The notes under the pieces are model-generated. The model did not search any database, was not told the DNA's origin, and saw only the letters and a program-made list of their open reading frames with translations. A program made the translations under genes and the position numbers. A stretch of DNA of 64,000 bases from Psychrobacter glacincola (lineage in GTDB: Bacteria; Pseudomonadota; Gammaproteobacteria; Pseudomonadales; Moraxellaceae): contig NZ_CAJGZK010000004.1 in NCBI RefSeq assembly GCF_904846215.1, positions 62,001 through 126,000 on the forward strand, written 5' to 3'. Below, piece after piece: positions 7,918 through 17,174 of this stretch (positions are counted from its first letter, which is position 1; each line of letters begins with the position of its first letter).

Positions 7918-8808
7918 ATGAAACTACAACAGTTACGACATTTTTTATTTGTGGTAGAAGAAGGGGGTTTTCGTGTGGCAGCCAACCGCGCTAATAGAAC
8001 ACAGGCCGCATTATCCGCCTCTATAAAAGAGCTGGAAAAAACACTGGATCAGCGTTTATTTGAAAGTGGCAATAAAGCAACACTGACGCCGTTTGGGGAA
8101 AGTTGCTTGCCAAAGATTCAGCAGTTCATCAGTGTTTATCAAGCATTTGAGGAGGACTTAAGAGCGACCGCAGCAGGCGATAAAGGGAAGATAAGAATTG
8201 CTAGCGTGCCATCACTGGTGACTAAGCTATTGCCTAGCGTACTGGTCGCCTATTCAAAGAAATACCCTGACATTGAAATTGTTTTGATAGATGATAACGC
8301 GGTTGGCGTTGCAAATCGGCTGCTCACGGGCGAGGTGGATTTGGCGTTAGGTAATTGTACGAGTATCAATCAAACAGATATTGATTTTACCCCACTGATA
8401 TCAGACCCTATCGGGGTAGTTTGTCTTAAAAGTAATAAGCTAAATAATGAATCAAGTCAATCTCAGGGGCTAAAATGGCAGCAACTCATGGCAGAGCCTT
8501 TTATTTATAATGGCACCTGTCGATTACTCGAGAACACGCCAGCCGAAGTGCTCAATCGCAAAGCTCGCTACACGGTAGAAAACATCACTTCATTGTTCTC
8601 ATTGTTAAGAAACGATCTTGGTATTACTACCCTACCGAAACTTGCCTTTCCCTCTAATGAGCCCGAATTGGTTTGGCTAAATTTGCTTGACCCTTCTTTA
8701 AACAGACAAATCGGTATCTTTAAACTGGCTAATAAGACCATCTCCCCACCCGCTCAAGCTTTTTATGAGCTGTGTGTGACTTATGTGCAAGAGCACTATC
8801 TATTGTGA
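7918..8808 (+). CDS. LysR-family transcriptional regulator
   Basis: 296 residues. The N-terminal winged helix-turn-helix (about 1-60: LRHFLFVVEEGGFRVAANR, then ALSASIKELEKTLDQRLFE) is followed by a periplasmic-binding-like effector domain (about 90-296). It is divergent from the ridA-aldehyde dehydrogenase-dipeptidase genes, with a LysR-type box in between, so it is the likely regulator of that cluster. The effector is unknown. The last codons and 9 bp beyond the stop recur in degenerate form at 19121-19159. Confidence 0.93.
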   Translation: MKLQQLRHFLFVVEEGGFRVAANRANRTQAALSASIKELEKTLDQRLFESGNKATLTPFGESCLPKIQQFISVYQAFEEDLRATAAGDKGKIRIASVPSLVTKLLPSVLVAYSKKYPDIEIVLIDDNAVGVANRLLTGEVDLALGNCTSINQTDIDFTPLISDPIGVVCLKSNKLNNESSQSQGLKWQQLMAEPFIYNGTCRLLENTPAEVLNRKARYTVENITSLFSLLRNDLGITTLPKLAFPSNEPELVWLNLLDPSLNRQIGIFKLANKTISPPAQAFYELCVTYVQEHYLL

Positions 8809-9080
8809 TGCATTAACACTATTTCGTTTATTCAATAAATCATTAACGCATAAAAAAAGGTTAGATTTGGCAGTACTATGTCTATATATTCTTCTCACTT
8901 ATATGCAGAGATTAGAACGTTAATCTCCTTATATGATGCAGAGAAAAGAAAAGAAAATGCACACCAGTCTCAACTATAAGAAAGTAGCTTAAATAATAAT
9001 ATGAGATAACCATTTTTTGATCATAAAAGTATTATTTTTGGCTTAAATGACGCTAGAGTGCAGGTAAAAATACTATTGCG

Positions 9081-9821
9081 TCAATCAAGCCAGCGCTGCT
9101 GTCTGGCATAAAAAAGCTGCTTGGGCGTATCGATATCATAGCTAAGTTGATGGTTTATGACCGTACTTAATTGATTGGACGGCAAGGCTCTAATCAAATG
9201 GCGCAGACCTTTATCCCCTATCAGTGCTGGTTGCCACTGTTTGAGACACTCAACATCAATGACTATCGGCAGACCGACGATATTATTTTTACTTGTATCA
9301 GTAGAAGAAGCTTCATCTAGACATTGATAGCTACTAGCGACCACTGTGCTCTTAGCGGCAAACAACGCCGTTAAATGATCAGTATCTAACAATACTTGAT
9401 CCACGCCCATGATTAACACCCGATTCATTAACGAGATCTTCGGGGTAATCAAAGCATCAATACCAAGAGACAAGCTATGTGCCATACCCGTTTTAGGTAT
9501 CAAATTAATCACAGAATGGATTGTTGTATTTTGACGGACCAACCCATGAATCACATCAGCAATTTCTGGTTGGTCTTGCGGAATGACCACAATAACGGCA
9601 AGAGGCTTTGTGGCTAATGCTATTTTAGTCATATAACAGATGAGCGGTTCGCCATGCTTGCTGAGCAGTTGCTTAGATTGACCAAGACGCTGGCTCAGAC
9701 CGCTTGCCAAGATAATAACAGCGTGGTCTTTTTCATTATTTTCTGTACTGCTAGGCATTGGCGTTTTGGGTGCTAAAACAGAATGATTAGTATCAACGTC
9801 GCTAGTCATGGGCGTAATCAT
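9081..9821 (-). CDS. MocA-like molybdenum cofactor nucleotidyltransferase
   Basis: 246 residues. The N-terminal nucleotidyltransferase motif is VIILASGLSQRLGQSKQLL (about 34-52; family pattern LAxGxSxRxGxxK). It probably transfers CMP or GMP to molybdopterin (MocA/MobA group), making the cofactor form needed by xanthine-dehydrogenase-type enzymes. It overlaps the end of the XdhC gene by 20 bp and has no clear ribosome binding site, so it is probably translationally coupled; an internal Met at 9809 is an alternative start. The neighbouring aldehyde oxidoreductase is the likely client. Confidence 0.85.
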   Translation of the reverse strand: MITPMTSDVDTNHSVLAPKTPMPSSTENNEKDHAVIILASGLSQRLGQSKQLLSKHGEPLICYMTKIALATKPLAVIVVIPQDQPEIADVIHGLVRQNTTIHSVINLIPKTGMAHSLSLGIDALITPKISLMNRVLIMGVDQVLLDTDHLTALFAAKSTVVASSYQCLDEASSTDTSKNNIVGLPIVIDVECLKQWQPALIGDKGLRHLIRALPSNQLSTVINHQLSYDIDTPKQLFYARQQRWLD

Positions 9822-11148
9822 TTTTATAGGTATTGACGTCTGATTGCTCTGAGGTTTGCAGATTATATTGGCTATTTGGCAGTATTGTTTGCGGCGTGTG
9901 TCCGTGAATCACCGCGCTCATTTGTGCCATGATACTGAGTGCCAATGCTTCAGGTCCCTCCCCACCCAATTTATAACCGATAGGATAATGCAGTTTACGA
10001 ATACCATCTGCTAAAATATGCGGGTTAGCACTTGTCTGACTAATCTCTTTGATTAAACGCTCAGTACGATAGCGAGGTCCCAGTTGTCCAAGATAATGAC
10101 AGTGAGTAGCGTGTTCTAGTAGTACGGCTAGTCGAGCGCGGTCTTGGGCCAGACTATGAGACATCACAGCAACGGCGGCGCCAGCACTAAGCTTAAGCAA
10201 TGTTTCGCTATCATCCAAGGCTAAACACAACACTGAATCTGCTTGGCTAAAGCGCAAACGTGTCGCATATTGGGGTCGACTGTCTATGACGGTGACATGC
10301 CAATCTTGTAGCTTTGCCATTGTCACCAGCGGTATAACATCGTTACCTGCCCCGCAAATGAGTAATCGTGTCTGTGGGCAAATCCGCTGCAATAACCATT
10401 CAGTCTCATACTGACGATGACCTATAGCTTGTAACTCTAATTCGCCCGTTAACTTAATATATTCAGCATTTTTTTTATGAAACTTATACTTTGATAATTT
10501 TTCAATCGCATTTAACAACACATCATCTATGACAGTATTCGAGTTGCTTGCCATATTTCGCTTCAAATATACATCAGCCAGACTTTCTGCTTTTAGATAC
10601 TCATCTAAATAAATACGGGTACCAACTTTCATTTCTGGCACTTTAATTTTAGGAATATCAGACCTAATAAGAGTGGCAATCGTTACTGGTTGTTGAGTAT
10701 GACGAACCTGACGGATTAAATCGAGTAGCGGTATTGCTGTCGCTAAACGCTCAAACAATACATGAACCCGACCATTACAACCCAAACCAAAATTGAGATC
10801 ACCCTCCAAAAAATCGTCTTCAGACATATCCTCATCTTTGACGGTAGGGTCTTCTACAGCAGTTGACTCAGGATTGCCATTGTTGCGATATCCAATGTCA
10901 TCGCCTGTCTGATAGACTTGTACATTCGCACCGTTTCGAGTCAACCAAAACGCGCGTTTGATAATATGCGGCTCAAGGCAGCCACCACTAATCATCCCCA
11001 CCGAACGTCCATCGGCGCAGATAAGCATCATCGCACCCGGTTGCCGATATGCCGAGCCTTCTGTACGAACCACGGTGGCTAATACGGCATCGATGTCTTG
11101 TTGTATCGCTTGCGCAGCAAGGTCAAGGATATCAGCAGTTTGATTCAT
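9802..11148 (-). CDS. XdhC/CoxI-family molybdoenzyme maturation protein (PaoD-like)
   Basis: 448 residues, longer than the usual 320-380. The N-terminal XdhC/CoxI domain is seen in GSAYRQPGAMMLICADG and GMISGGCLEPHI (about 31-66, with the conserved Cys) and FGLGCNGRVHVL. The C-terminal Rossmann part starts LLICGAGNDVIPLV (about 283-296). The excess length is in an acidic loop (about 95-115) and a Lys-rich middle segment. XdhC proteins bind and sulfurate molybdenum cofactor before insertion into the partner enzyme. Ribosome binding site AAGGAATGTT. A terminator-like hairpin separates it from the three enzyme genes upstream. Confidence 0.9.
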   Translation of the reverse strand: MNQTADILDLAAQAIQQDIDAVLATVVRTEGSAYRQPGAMMLICADGRSVGMISGGCLEPHIIKRAFWLTRNGANVQVYQTGDDIGYRNNGNPESTAVEDPTVKDEDMSEDDFLEGDLNFGLGCNGRVHVLFERLATAIPLLDLIRQVRHTQQPVTIATLIRSDIPKIKVPEMKVGTRIYLDEYLKAESLADVYLKRNMASNSNTVIDDVLLNAIEKLSKYKFHKKNAEYIKLTGELELQAIGHRQYETEWLLQRICPQTRLLICGAGNDVIPLVTMAKLQDWHVTVIDSRPQYATRLRFSQADSVLCLALDDSETLLKLSAGAAVAVMSHSLAQDRARLAVLLEHATHCHYLGQLGPRYRTERLIKEISQTSANPHILADGIRKLHYPIGYKLGGEGPEALALSIMAQMSAVIHGHTPQTILPNSQYNLQTSEQSDVNTYKNDYAHD

Positions 11149-11176
11149 AACATTCCTTATAGACTTAGCAATAAGC

Positions 11177-11206
11177 TAAAAAAACCCGCTGTTTAATCGG
11201 GTTTCT
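11177..11206 (-). terminator. Intrinsic terminator or attenuator between paoC-like and xdhC genes
   Basis: On the minus strand, AAACCCG - 9-nt loop - CGGGTTT is followed by a run of T. It lies inside the apparent operon, so it may set a lower expression level for the maturation genes than for the enzyme. Confidence 0.75.
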
Positions 11207-11232
11207 TTAAGCAAAACAGTATTTGATAACAA

Positions 11233-13686
11233 TCAATCTGGCAGTTGGTCAATAAGCTTATCTAGAGTAATCGGAAAGTCTCGAACCCGGATACCGACCG
11301 CATTATAGATAGCATTTGCAATCGCTGCTGCAGCGCCTGAAATTGCTGTTTCGCCAATCCCTTTGATATGCATTGGATTGGTATAACGATCATCTTCTTC
11401 TAACAAAATGACATCCAGTTGCGGTACGTCAGCATTAACAGGAATATGGTATTCAGAGAGATCATGATTACACAAGCGCCCGTCATGCTTGTCATGGATA
11501 ACCTCTTCCATCAACGCTGAACCTATACCAAAAACCATACCGCCATAGCACTGTGAAGTAGCAGTTTTATGATTGAGGATACGCCCTGCAGCAAATACTC
11601 CCGTCATACGCTTGACTCGAATCTCACCCGTCACTCTGTGTACAGCGACTTCCGCAAAGTTAGCACCGAATGAAGATTGACGATGGGTTTTTTCATTTTT
11701 ACCCGGCTTAATCTCCCCTTTGGCACTGAGCTTTTGGTCGTCATATTGCGCAATAATATCGGCTAGTGAATAATTTTTATGGCGACTAAAATCATATCTG
11801 TTTTGCTTGGCCTTTTGTTCTTCTGGCAAGAGGTCTAATACAGAGTCAGGAATAGCCACGCTCGTCTTTTCTGCTAACTTCTCTACAAGTTCGGTGGCGA
11901 CATTTTTACCAGATTCGATGATAGTCTCTGTTACTGTAGCTTCCTGCTCCCCTATTTTGCTTATCTGCCCGTTATTTAATTGGATGGTGTCGGAATGTAG
12001 CCCGACTTTGTCTGCTAGCATTTCACGCAATTGCTGACAAGCCAGATAAATACTGCTACCTGAGCTTGCCGCGCCCATGCTACCGCCTGAACCAACGGCA
12101 GGCGGCAGACTGGTATCGCCAAGTTTCATCTCAATATGGTCAACCGGTAAACCCAATAAATCAGCAGCAATTTGGCTAAATACGGTATAAGATCCCGTAC
12201 CAATATCGGTCATATCCGTCTCAATAATGGCTTTGACCCCAAGCGTTTTTGAGCCATCGATTTGTAGGGTTGCTCGTGCTTCAGAAAGCTTTAACTTGTT
12301 ACCACGGGCAGAGGCAGCCATACCAATCCCCAACCACCAGTCTCCTTCTAAGCACTTAGCAGGCATCTTATTGCGTTTTTCCCAACCAAACTGCTCAGCC
12401 CCTTTTTCCATACAGGCAATCAGTTGCCGAGTTGAAAAAGGTATCTCTTGACTAGGATCTTGCTCAGGCTCATTACGGCGGCGTAGCTCTATAGGATCCA
12501 TATCTAATTGAATCGCCAATTCATCCATCGCGCATTCAACGGCAATCATTCCAACGGCCTCACCAGGAGCACGCATAGAACCTGATAGTACTTTATTGAC
12601 ATCAACCATCTGATAGTCGACCTGACGATTTTCACCGCGGTATAGATAGTGAGTAGACAGCGCTGTAGGCTCAAAGAAGCTCTCACCGGGTAAATTACTG
12701 GTGATGGTATTATGAATAAAGGTATTAATAACACCTTCTTTATCGCAGCCAATGCCGATACGTTGACGCGTATCTGAGCGCCTTATGGTGGTTTCCATGA
12801 CTTGCGGACGAGTCATCACAATCAATACCGGACGCTTTAGCTCTTTTGCAGAAATGGCTGCGGCAATTGATTCGGGGGCAATACCAAGTTTGCTGCCAAA
12901 ACCGCCACCAACATAACGAGCAATCAGTTGCACATTATTTGGATCCAAATTTAAGGCATCTGCCACTTGTTGTTTGCAAGAAGACAACATCTGGTTGGCC
13001 GTATACAAGACTAACTTTTCATCCTCCCAATACGCCAATGTAGCATGTGGCTCCATAGGCGAATTACTTTGGCTTGGCGTATGATAAATCTGATCAAACG
13101 AAACCTCAGACTCTTTAAGTCCTTGCTCTGGGTTGCCCTGTTTATGATTTTTGTCCGAGCCTTTCTTTTCATCAACCGGATGCGCATCTGTCAATGCTGA
13201 ATCAAAATCTATCACAGCATCTTCTGTTTCGTCTTGATAAGTCACCTTGAGCGCTTTTGCGCCTTCAGTAGCCGCTTCAAAGGTTTCAGCGATCACGGCA
13301 GCTATTGGCTGACCATGGTAAAAAATCTCAGCGACTCCTTGAGTGGGTGCTTTTTTCTCTCCGCCTTGCTGAGCATTACGCAAAAAATGCTTGGGGTCAG
13401 TGACCACTTTAATAATGCCTGGAAGCGCCTCTACTGCACGACTGTCGATGTGCTTAACCTTGCCTTTAGCAATAGTCGCACCAACTAAGACGCCGTAAAC
13501 CTGTCCTTCAATATAAAATTCTGCGCTGTAAGTCGCTTGTCCACTGACTTTCAAGGAGCCATCGACACGGTTAATTGGCTTACCAACCAGTTTGCTCGCC
13601 GTCGTACTGAGCAAGGATTCAACAGGCTCATCCATGGTCATCTTTTTGGTAGGTTCTGATGGCAGTACTGCGTCCAATAATGACAT
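11233..13686 (-). CDS. Molybdopterin-binding subunit of aldehyde oxidoreductase (PaoC-like)
   Basis: 817 residues, about 85 longer than E. coli PaoC. Motifs of the xanthine-dehydrogenase large-subunit family: VGKPINRVDGSLKVSGQATY (about 34-53), YVGGGFGSKLG (about 258-268), SMRAPGEAVGMIAVE, and the C-terminal GIGETAISGAAAAIANAI, whose Glu in GIGE is the expected catalytic base. An insertion of about 90 charged residues (about 570-660, rich in Glu/Lys) accounts for the extra length. It oxidises aldehydes to acids at the Mo centre and passes electrons through the Fe-S and FAD subunits encoded just upstream. Ribosome binding site AAGGGAG; 2 bp from the preceding gene. Confidence 0.92.
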   Translation of the reverse strand: MSLLDAVLPSEPTKKMTMDEPVESLLSTTASKLVGKPINRVDGSLKVSGQATYSAEFYIEGQVYGVLVGATIAKGKVKHIDSRAVEALPGIIKVVTDPKHFLRNAQQGGEKKAPTQGVAEIFYHGQPIAAVIAETFEAATEGAKALKVTYQDETEDAVIDFDSALTDAHPVDEKKGSDKNHKQGNPEQGLKESEVSFDQIYHTPSQSNSPMEPHATLAYWEDEKLVLYTANQMLSSCKQQVADALNLDPNNVQLIARYVGGGFGSKLGIAPESIAAAISAKELKRPVLIVMTRPQVMETTIRRSDTRQRIGIGCDKEGVINTFIHNTITSNLPGESFFEPTALSTHYLYRGENRQVDYQMVDVNKVLSGSMRAPGEAVGMIAVECAMDELAIQLDMDPIELRRRNEPEQDPSQEIPFSTRQLIACMEKGAEQFGWEKRNKMPAKCLEGDWWLGIGMAASARGNKLKLSEARATLQIDGSKTLGVKAIIETDMTDIGTGSYTVFSQIAADLLGLPVDHIEMKLGDTSLPPAVGSGGSMGAASSGSSIYLACQQLREMLADKVGLHSDTIQLNNGQISKIGEQEATVTETIIESGKNVATELVEKLAEKTSVAIPDSVLDLLPEEQKAKQNRYDFSRHKNYSLADIIAQYDDQKLSAKGEIKPGKNEKTHRQSSFGANFAEVAVHRVTGEIRVKRMTGVFAAGRILNHKTATSQCYGGMVFGIGSALMEEVIHDKHDGRLCNHDLSEYHIPVNADVPQLDVILLEEDDRYTNPMHIKGIGETAISGAAAAIANAIYNAVGIRVRDFPITLDKLIDQLPD

Positions 13687-13688
13687 GA

Positions 13689-14681
13689 TTATGCTCCCTT
13701 ACCCGTTAGTGCGCGCTCAATGACTTGTTTTAACAAGCGACGCGTCAGCGGTATCTTAAAGTCGTTTTGACCACTACCACTAGCATCCTTTAATAACAAA
13801 TCTGCCGCTTGCGAAATAATGCCAAAATTACCATCTGTGCCTGTGAGTAAGGCTTCAACCGCTTCATTACGCCAAGGCTTAGTGCCAATACCACCAAATG
13901 CCAAACGTACGGTTTCTAATTCTCTTTGATTATTAACATTGATTACTGCAGCACATGATACTAAAGCAAAGGCGTAAGAGGCGCGATCACGAACTTTGTC
14001 ATAAGTGTGCATCCCTTTCATTGGAGCTGGGAGAATAATATGAGTAATCAGCTCTCCTGTCTCTAAAACAGTTTCGATATGTGGCGTATCTTTTGGCAAG
14101 CAATAAAAGTCTTTAATCGCAATCTGGCGAGAAGTGCCATCTGCTTTTAGAGTCTCAATGGTGGCATCGAGTAAGCGCATAGCAACTGCCATATCTGATG
14201 GGTGCTGTGCAATACAATCGTCACTCGTTCCTAAGATGGCAAGTGGGCGGTTTTCACCATTGATAGCTGGACAACCAGAACCCGGCTCGCGCTTGTTGCA
14301 GGGACTGTCCGTCTGATAAAAATAGTAGCAGCGAGTACGTTGTAATAAATTGCCGCCCGTCGTTGCTTTATTACGCAATTGCCCTGACGCCCCTGCTAAC
14401 ATTGCCCGCGCTAGTACGGGATAACCTGCTGTAACCGCTGGGTGCGCGGCCAAATCACTATTCGTCACCAGCGTGCCGATGCGTAATCCACCATCAGCGG
14501 TAATCTCTATTTGTTGCAGCGCTAAGCGCGTAATATCAACCAATTTTTGAGGAGTCTCAATCTCAATCTTCATTAGGTCCAATAAATTGGTGCCACCGGC
14601 TATAAATGAAGCGTCTTTAGGCGTGGCAAACATCACAGCTTGTTGCGGTTCAAGGGCACGGATATATTCAAAGCGTTTCAT
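13689..14681 (-). CDS. FAD-binding subunit of aldehyde oxidoreductase (PaoB-like)
   Basis: 330 residues. An FAD-binding segment (SFIAGGTNLLDLMKIEIE, about 25-42) precedes a cysteine cluster (RCYYFYQTDSPCNKREPGSG, then CPAINGE ... DDCIAQHPSDMAVA). This is the arrangement that in PaoB binds an extra [4Fe-4S] cluster, which simpler FAD subunits lack. It carries electrons from the Fe-S subunit to the final acceptor. The start overlaps the stop of the Fe-S gene as ATGA, a sign of translational coupling. Confidence 0.93.
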   Translation of the reverse strand: MKRFEYIRALEPQQAVMFATPKDASFIAGGTNLLDLMKIEIETPQKLVDITRLALQQIEITADGGLRIGTLVTNSDLAAHPAVTAGYPVLARAMLAGASGQLRNKATTGGNLLQRTRCYYFYQTDSPCNKREPGSGCPAINGENRPLAILGTSDDCIAQHPSDMAVAMRLLDATIETLKADGTSRQIAIKDFYCLPKDTPHIETVLETGELITHIILPAPMKGMHTYDKVRDRASYAFALVSCAAVINVNNQRELETVRLAFGGIGTKPWRNEAVEALLTGTDGNFGIISQAADLLLKDASGSGQNDFKIPLTRRLLKQVIERALTGKGA

Positions 14682-15358
14682 GAACGTTCTCCTTGAGCAT
14701 TGGCAGCATTGGAAGCATAGTCAGTCGGCTTTATTATTGACTGATTGCCAATTTGTGCCTCGCTTGGCGGCGGTGACCAAATACCGCTAATAGTGACATC
14801 GGTCGCCTTATCATTAGGCGCATTGTCGCTCACTGAAGAGGAATTTGACACTTGCTTTTCGAGCACCTGTGAGATGGCTCTGATAATATTAGGATACGCT
14901 GAACAACGACAAATATTGCCACTCATGCGCTCAGCAATTTCTTGTACAAGCAGTCCATTAGGATTTTGCAAGTCAGTAGTCACATGACTTGACCACTGTT
15001 GCTTGACTTCTTCTATCAATGCCGTTGCTGAACAAATCTGTCCCGGCGTACAATAACCACATTGAAACGCATCGTGATCTTTAAAGGCTTGTTGCAATTC
15101 TGATAGCGATTCAGGCATACCGATACCTTCAATGGTGGTAATCTCATCACCATCATGCATGACCGCTAATGTCAAACAAGAATTGATTCGCCGACCATTA
15201 ATAAGCATAGTACAAGCGCCGCACTGCCCATGATCGCAGCCTTTTTTTGGTCCGGTGATATGTAGATGGTGACGACATACATCCAGTAATGTCGTTCGCG
15301 GATCAAGATTATCAAACTCATAATCCTGCTGATTAATGGTTAACGTTAAGTTAGACAT
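14678..15358 (-). CDS. 2Fe-2S subunit of aldehyde oxidoreductase (PaoA-like, no Tat signal)
   Basis: 226 residues. An N-terminal plant-type ferredoxin fold carries CDHGQCGACTMLINGRRINSC (first cluster Cys set, about 41-60), and the C-terminal helical domain carries CGYCTPGQICSA and GNICRCSAY (second cluster). E. coli PaoA has a twin-arginine signal for periplasmic export; this protein starts directly at the fold (MSNLTLTINQQDYEF), so the complex is probably cytoplasmic. The last 45 residues after the second domain are Ser/Asn-rich and unassigned. First gene of the enzyme operon. Confidence 0.92.
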   Translation of the reverse strand: MSNLTLTINQQDYEFDNLDPRTTLLDVCRHHLHITGPKKGCDHGQCGACTMLINGRRINSCLTLAVMHDGDEITTIEGIGMPESLSELQQAFKDHDAFQCGYCTPGQICSATALIEEVKQQWSSHVTTDLQNPNGLLVQEIAERMSGNICRCSAYPNIIRAISQVLEKQVSNSSSVSDNAPNDKATDVTISGIWSPPPSEAQIGNQSIIKPTDYASNAANAQGERS

Positions 15359-15490
15359 GCTGGCTTCTCGCTGGCAAAAGGTAATAAAATATTAGAGTAG
15401 GTCTTGTCACGAGTCTATAGGCTAAATGTTAACCACGGATGACGTCACCGTCTTTGTAAGTTTGCTGTCGCCCACCCATACTACTGCTGA

Positions 15491-15628
15491 TATATTTAAA
15501 ATATCTCAAAAACGCTACAATGCTGCTGGTATAAATTTTTTACAGCCTCTGTCTGCATGGGCACAGCAAGCAAGAAAAATTGATACCCGCAGTACATCAT
15601 GTGTCGATATTACTTTTCACTGACTGTA
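15491..15628. repeat. Dispersed hairpin element, copy 3 (type B, reverse)
   Basis: Reverse-oriented copy with AAAACGCTACAATGCTGCTGG, core GCAGCCTCTGTCTGC-like and GCACAGCAAGCAAGAAAAATT, ending CACTGACTGTA. Arms TGCTGGTAT and ATACCCGCAG pair imperfectly. A short extra fragment GAGTTGATCCACT at about 15663 matches a type-A element end. Confidence 0.88.
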
Positions 15629-15841
15629 TTTTGCACAAAAAGGGTAGGCATTATTTTAAAATAGAGTTGATCCACTGTTAGAAGGAGGAGTCGTTTGATG
15701 CTTCAATCAGCGTGCAAGCGGCGCGCGCTTTAATCTCGAGGGTGTGGTTTCGTTTTTTCGTTGTCGTATTTTCTCAGAATGTTGAGTCTACGACCATACT
15801 GGGACGGCTCACTTAATGAGCATTCACGCTGGGCATACATT
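15629..15841. other. Intergenic region without recognised gene
   Basis: Between the Fe-S subunit gene (whose promoter must lie in 15359-15490) and the DUF3124 lipoprotein stop. It holds a fragment of a type-A hairpin element end near 15663 and a short GC-rich patch (GCAAGCGGCGCGCGC near 15715). I see no coding frame or tRNA. Confidence 0.5.
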
Positions 15842-15875
15842 TATCAATGTACAACAGGTATCAATGTACAACAGG
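15842..15875. repeat. Perfect 17-bp tandem duplication over a stop codon
   Basis: TATCAATGTACAACAGG is present twice without gap (15842-15858 and 15859-15875). The inner copy contains the stop codon of the DUF3124 lipoprotein gene. Confidence 0.95.
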
Positions 15876-16406
15876 CTTACCCTCAGTCATAAAAGCAAAG
15901 CTTTTATTGCTAAAATTACCGATCATGACAGCCTCAATGACAGGCGTAACGGTATCGTCTATCCCTTCTACCTCAATAATAAAGTTGGCACCAGAGCCGC
16001 CCTTATCTTCTTCTTTTTCTACAATATAATTTAGAGTTGCCATCGCTGGCAGCTCAATAGGATCTCTTAAGTAGGACTTTACCAGTGTGCCGCCAGTATC
16101 GTAATAATCAATTTTATTAATATATAGTGATTTTTTTAACGTGGTATTACGTACGCTGAGGGTTGCAGAAAGCAATACTTTGCGATTGTCTTTATCGGTA
16201 TAAATGTCTGAATATATGGGCACATAAAACGTTTGCTTATAGCCAAACTGGCTATGATCCGTTTCTTTTGACGTCTTTTCAAGCTCCTTAATTGGATCCT
16301 TATGCTTCTCTGAAAACACCACATTTGGATCTTGTATAGACCGATCACAACCTGAAAAAAATATCAGGGCAGTCACACATAGCATAGATACTCGATATTT
16401 TCTCAT
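15861..16406 (-). CDS. DUF3124 lipoprotein
   Basis: 181 residues from the ATG at 16406 (GGAAAGAGG upstream). The start is a lipoprotein signal peptide ending FFSGC, so Cys about 21 is the lipidation site. The body matches the DUF3124 pattern: VPIYSDIYTDKD, LLSATLSVRNTTLKKSLYI, DYYDTGGTLVKSYL, KGGSGANFIIEVE and IEAVMIGNFS. The biochemical function of the family is not known. It starts 16 bp after ktrA and is probably the last gene of a ktrB-ktrA-lipoprotein operon. A longer in-frame ORF runs upstream into ktrA but is not the likely start. Confidence 0.88.
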   Translation of the reverse strand: MRKYRVSMLCVTALIFFSGCDRSIQDPNVVFSEKHKDPIKELEKTSKETDHSQFGYKQTFYVPIYSDIYTDKDNRKVLLSATLSVRNTTLKKSLYINKIDYYDTGGTLVKSYLRDPIELPAMATLNYIVEKEEDKGGSGANFIIEVEGIDDTVTPVIEAVMIGNFSNKSFAFMTEGKPVVH

Positions 16407-16422
16407 GGCCTCTTTCCTTAAT

Positions 16423-17124
16423 CTAATGAGCTTTAACCCCAACACTCCGTAGAAACTTATTAATATGCTTATTAGCACCATAAATGACCAGCACATCATC
16501 ATCTTGTAGCACTTGTTCAGGTGTTGCTAAACCTTGTATATTTGGCTTGGTTTGCATACGACCAAAGCTGTCTTTATAATGCTCATAACGCATAGTACTG
16601 AGCAACTTTATACTAAATCGATGTCCAAGCTGTAGCTCGCCGATGGTTTTACCAATCAAATCGCTAGGAATACTAATCTCAACGATACTAAAGTTGTCAC
16701 TCAATTCGAACGAGTCTACAAAATAACGCAATGACAGCCGTTTTGCCCAGCGCATTGCCGCCTCCTTCTCAGGATGAAAAATATCATCAACCCCAATCGC
16801 CTGTAGGACTTTCTCGTGTAGTGGATTGATACTGCGACTGATCAAACGCCGTGCTTTTAGTGTTTTAAAAAGGGCGGTCGCCATAACATTGGCACCTTGG
16901 TCTTCACCAATGGCTACCACGACAATATCGGTGTCTTTAATCGGTAGACCATTGACCGTATATTCATCGGTCGCATCCATACAGATGGTATGGGTAATCA
17001 CTGTCTTATAAGTTTCGACCTTTTGCATACTGCAATCAATAGCAATGACCTCATGACCTTGACTGGTCAGCGCCATACCAAGCGAAGACCCAAAACTGCC
17101 CAAACCTGCGATAATGAATTTCAT
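16423..17124 (-). CDS. ktrA: KtrA-like potassium channel regulatory subunit (RCK)
   Basis: 233 residues from the ATG preceded by AAAAGGAG; a GTG five codons earlier is less likely. The Rossmann RCK_N domain shows the nucleotide motif GLGSFGSSLG (about 8-17) and the acidic end of strand 2 (VIAIDCS). The C-terminal RCK_C domain is about 140-230. KtrA rings bind ATP/ADP or NAD(H) on the cytoplasmic face and gate the KtrB pore. It lies 50 bp downstream of ktrB. TrkA is an alternative name, but TrkA has two RCK tandems and about 458 residues. Confidence 0.92.
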   Translation of the reverse strand: MKFIIAGLGSFGSSLGMALTSQGHEVIAIDCSMQKVETYKTVITHTICMDATDEYTVNGLPIKDTDIVVVAIGEDQGANVMATALFKTLKARRLISRSINPLHEKVLQAIGVDDIFHPEKEAAMRWAKRLSLRYFVDSFELSDNFSIVEISIPSDLIGKTIGELQLGHRFSIKLLSTMRYEHYKDSFGRMQTKPNIQGLATPEQVLQDDDVLVIYGANKHINKFLRSVGVKAH

Positions 17125-17174
17125 AATACTCCTTTTCACTCATCTCTATACTAGAGTGGTAGCGATGGGACGGG

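Noticed and set aside
8878..8979. 33-codon ORF (MSIYSSHLYAEIRTL...) between lysR and the MocA-like gene
   Set aside because: Amino-acid composition looks plausible, but there is no convincing ribosome binding site and no context; not enough to call a gene.
16403..16502. Longer start for the DUF3124 lipoprotein overlapping ktrA
   Set aside because: The internal Met at 16406 has a ribosome binding site and begins a proper lipoprotein signal peptide; the extra 32 residues are the ktrA end in another frame.
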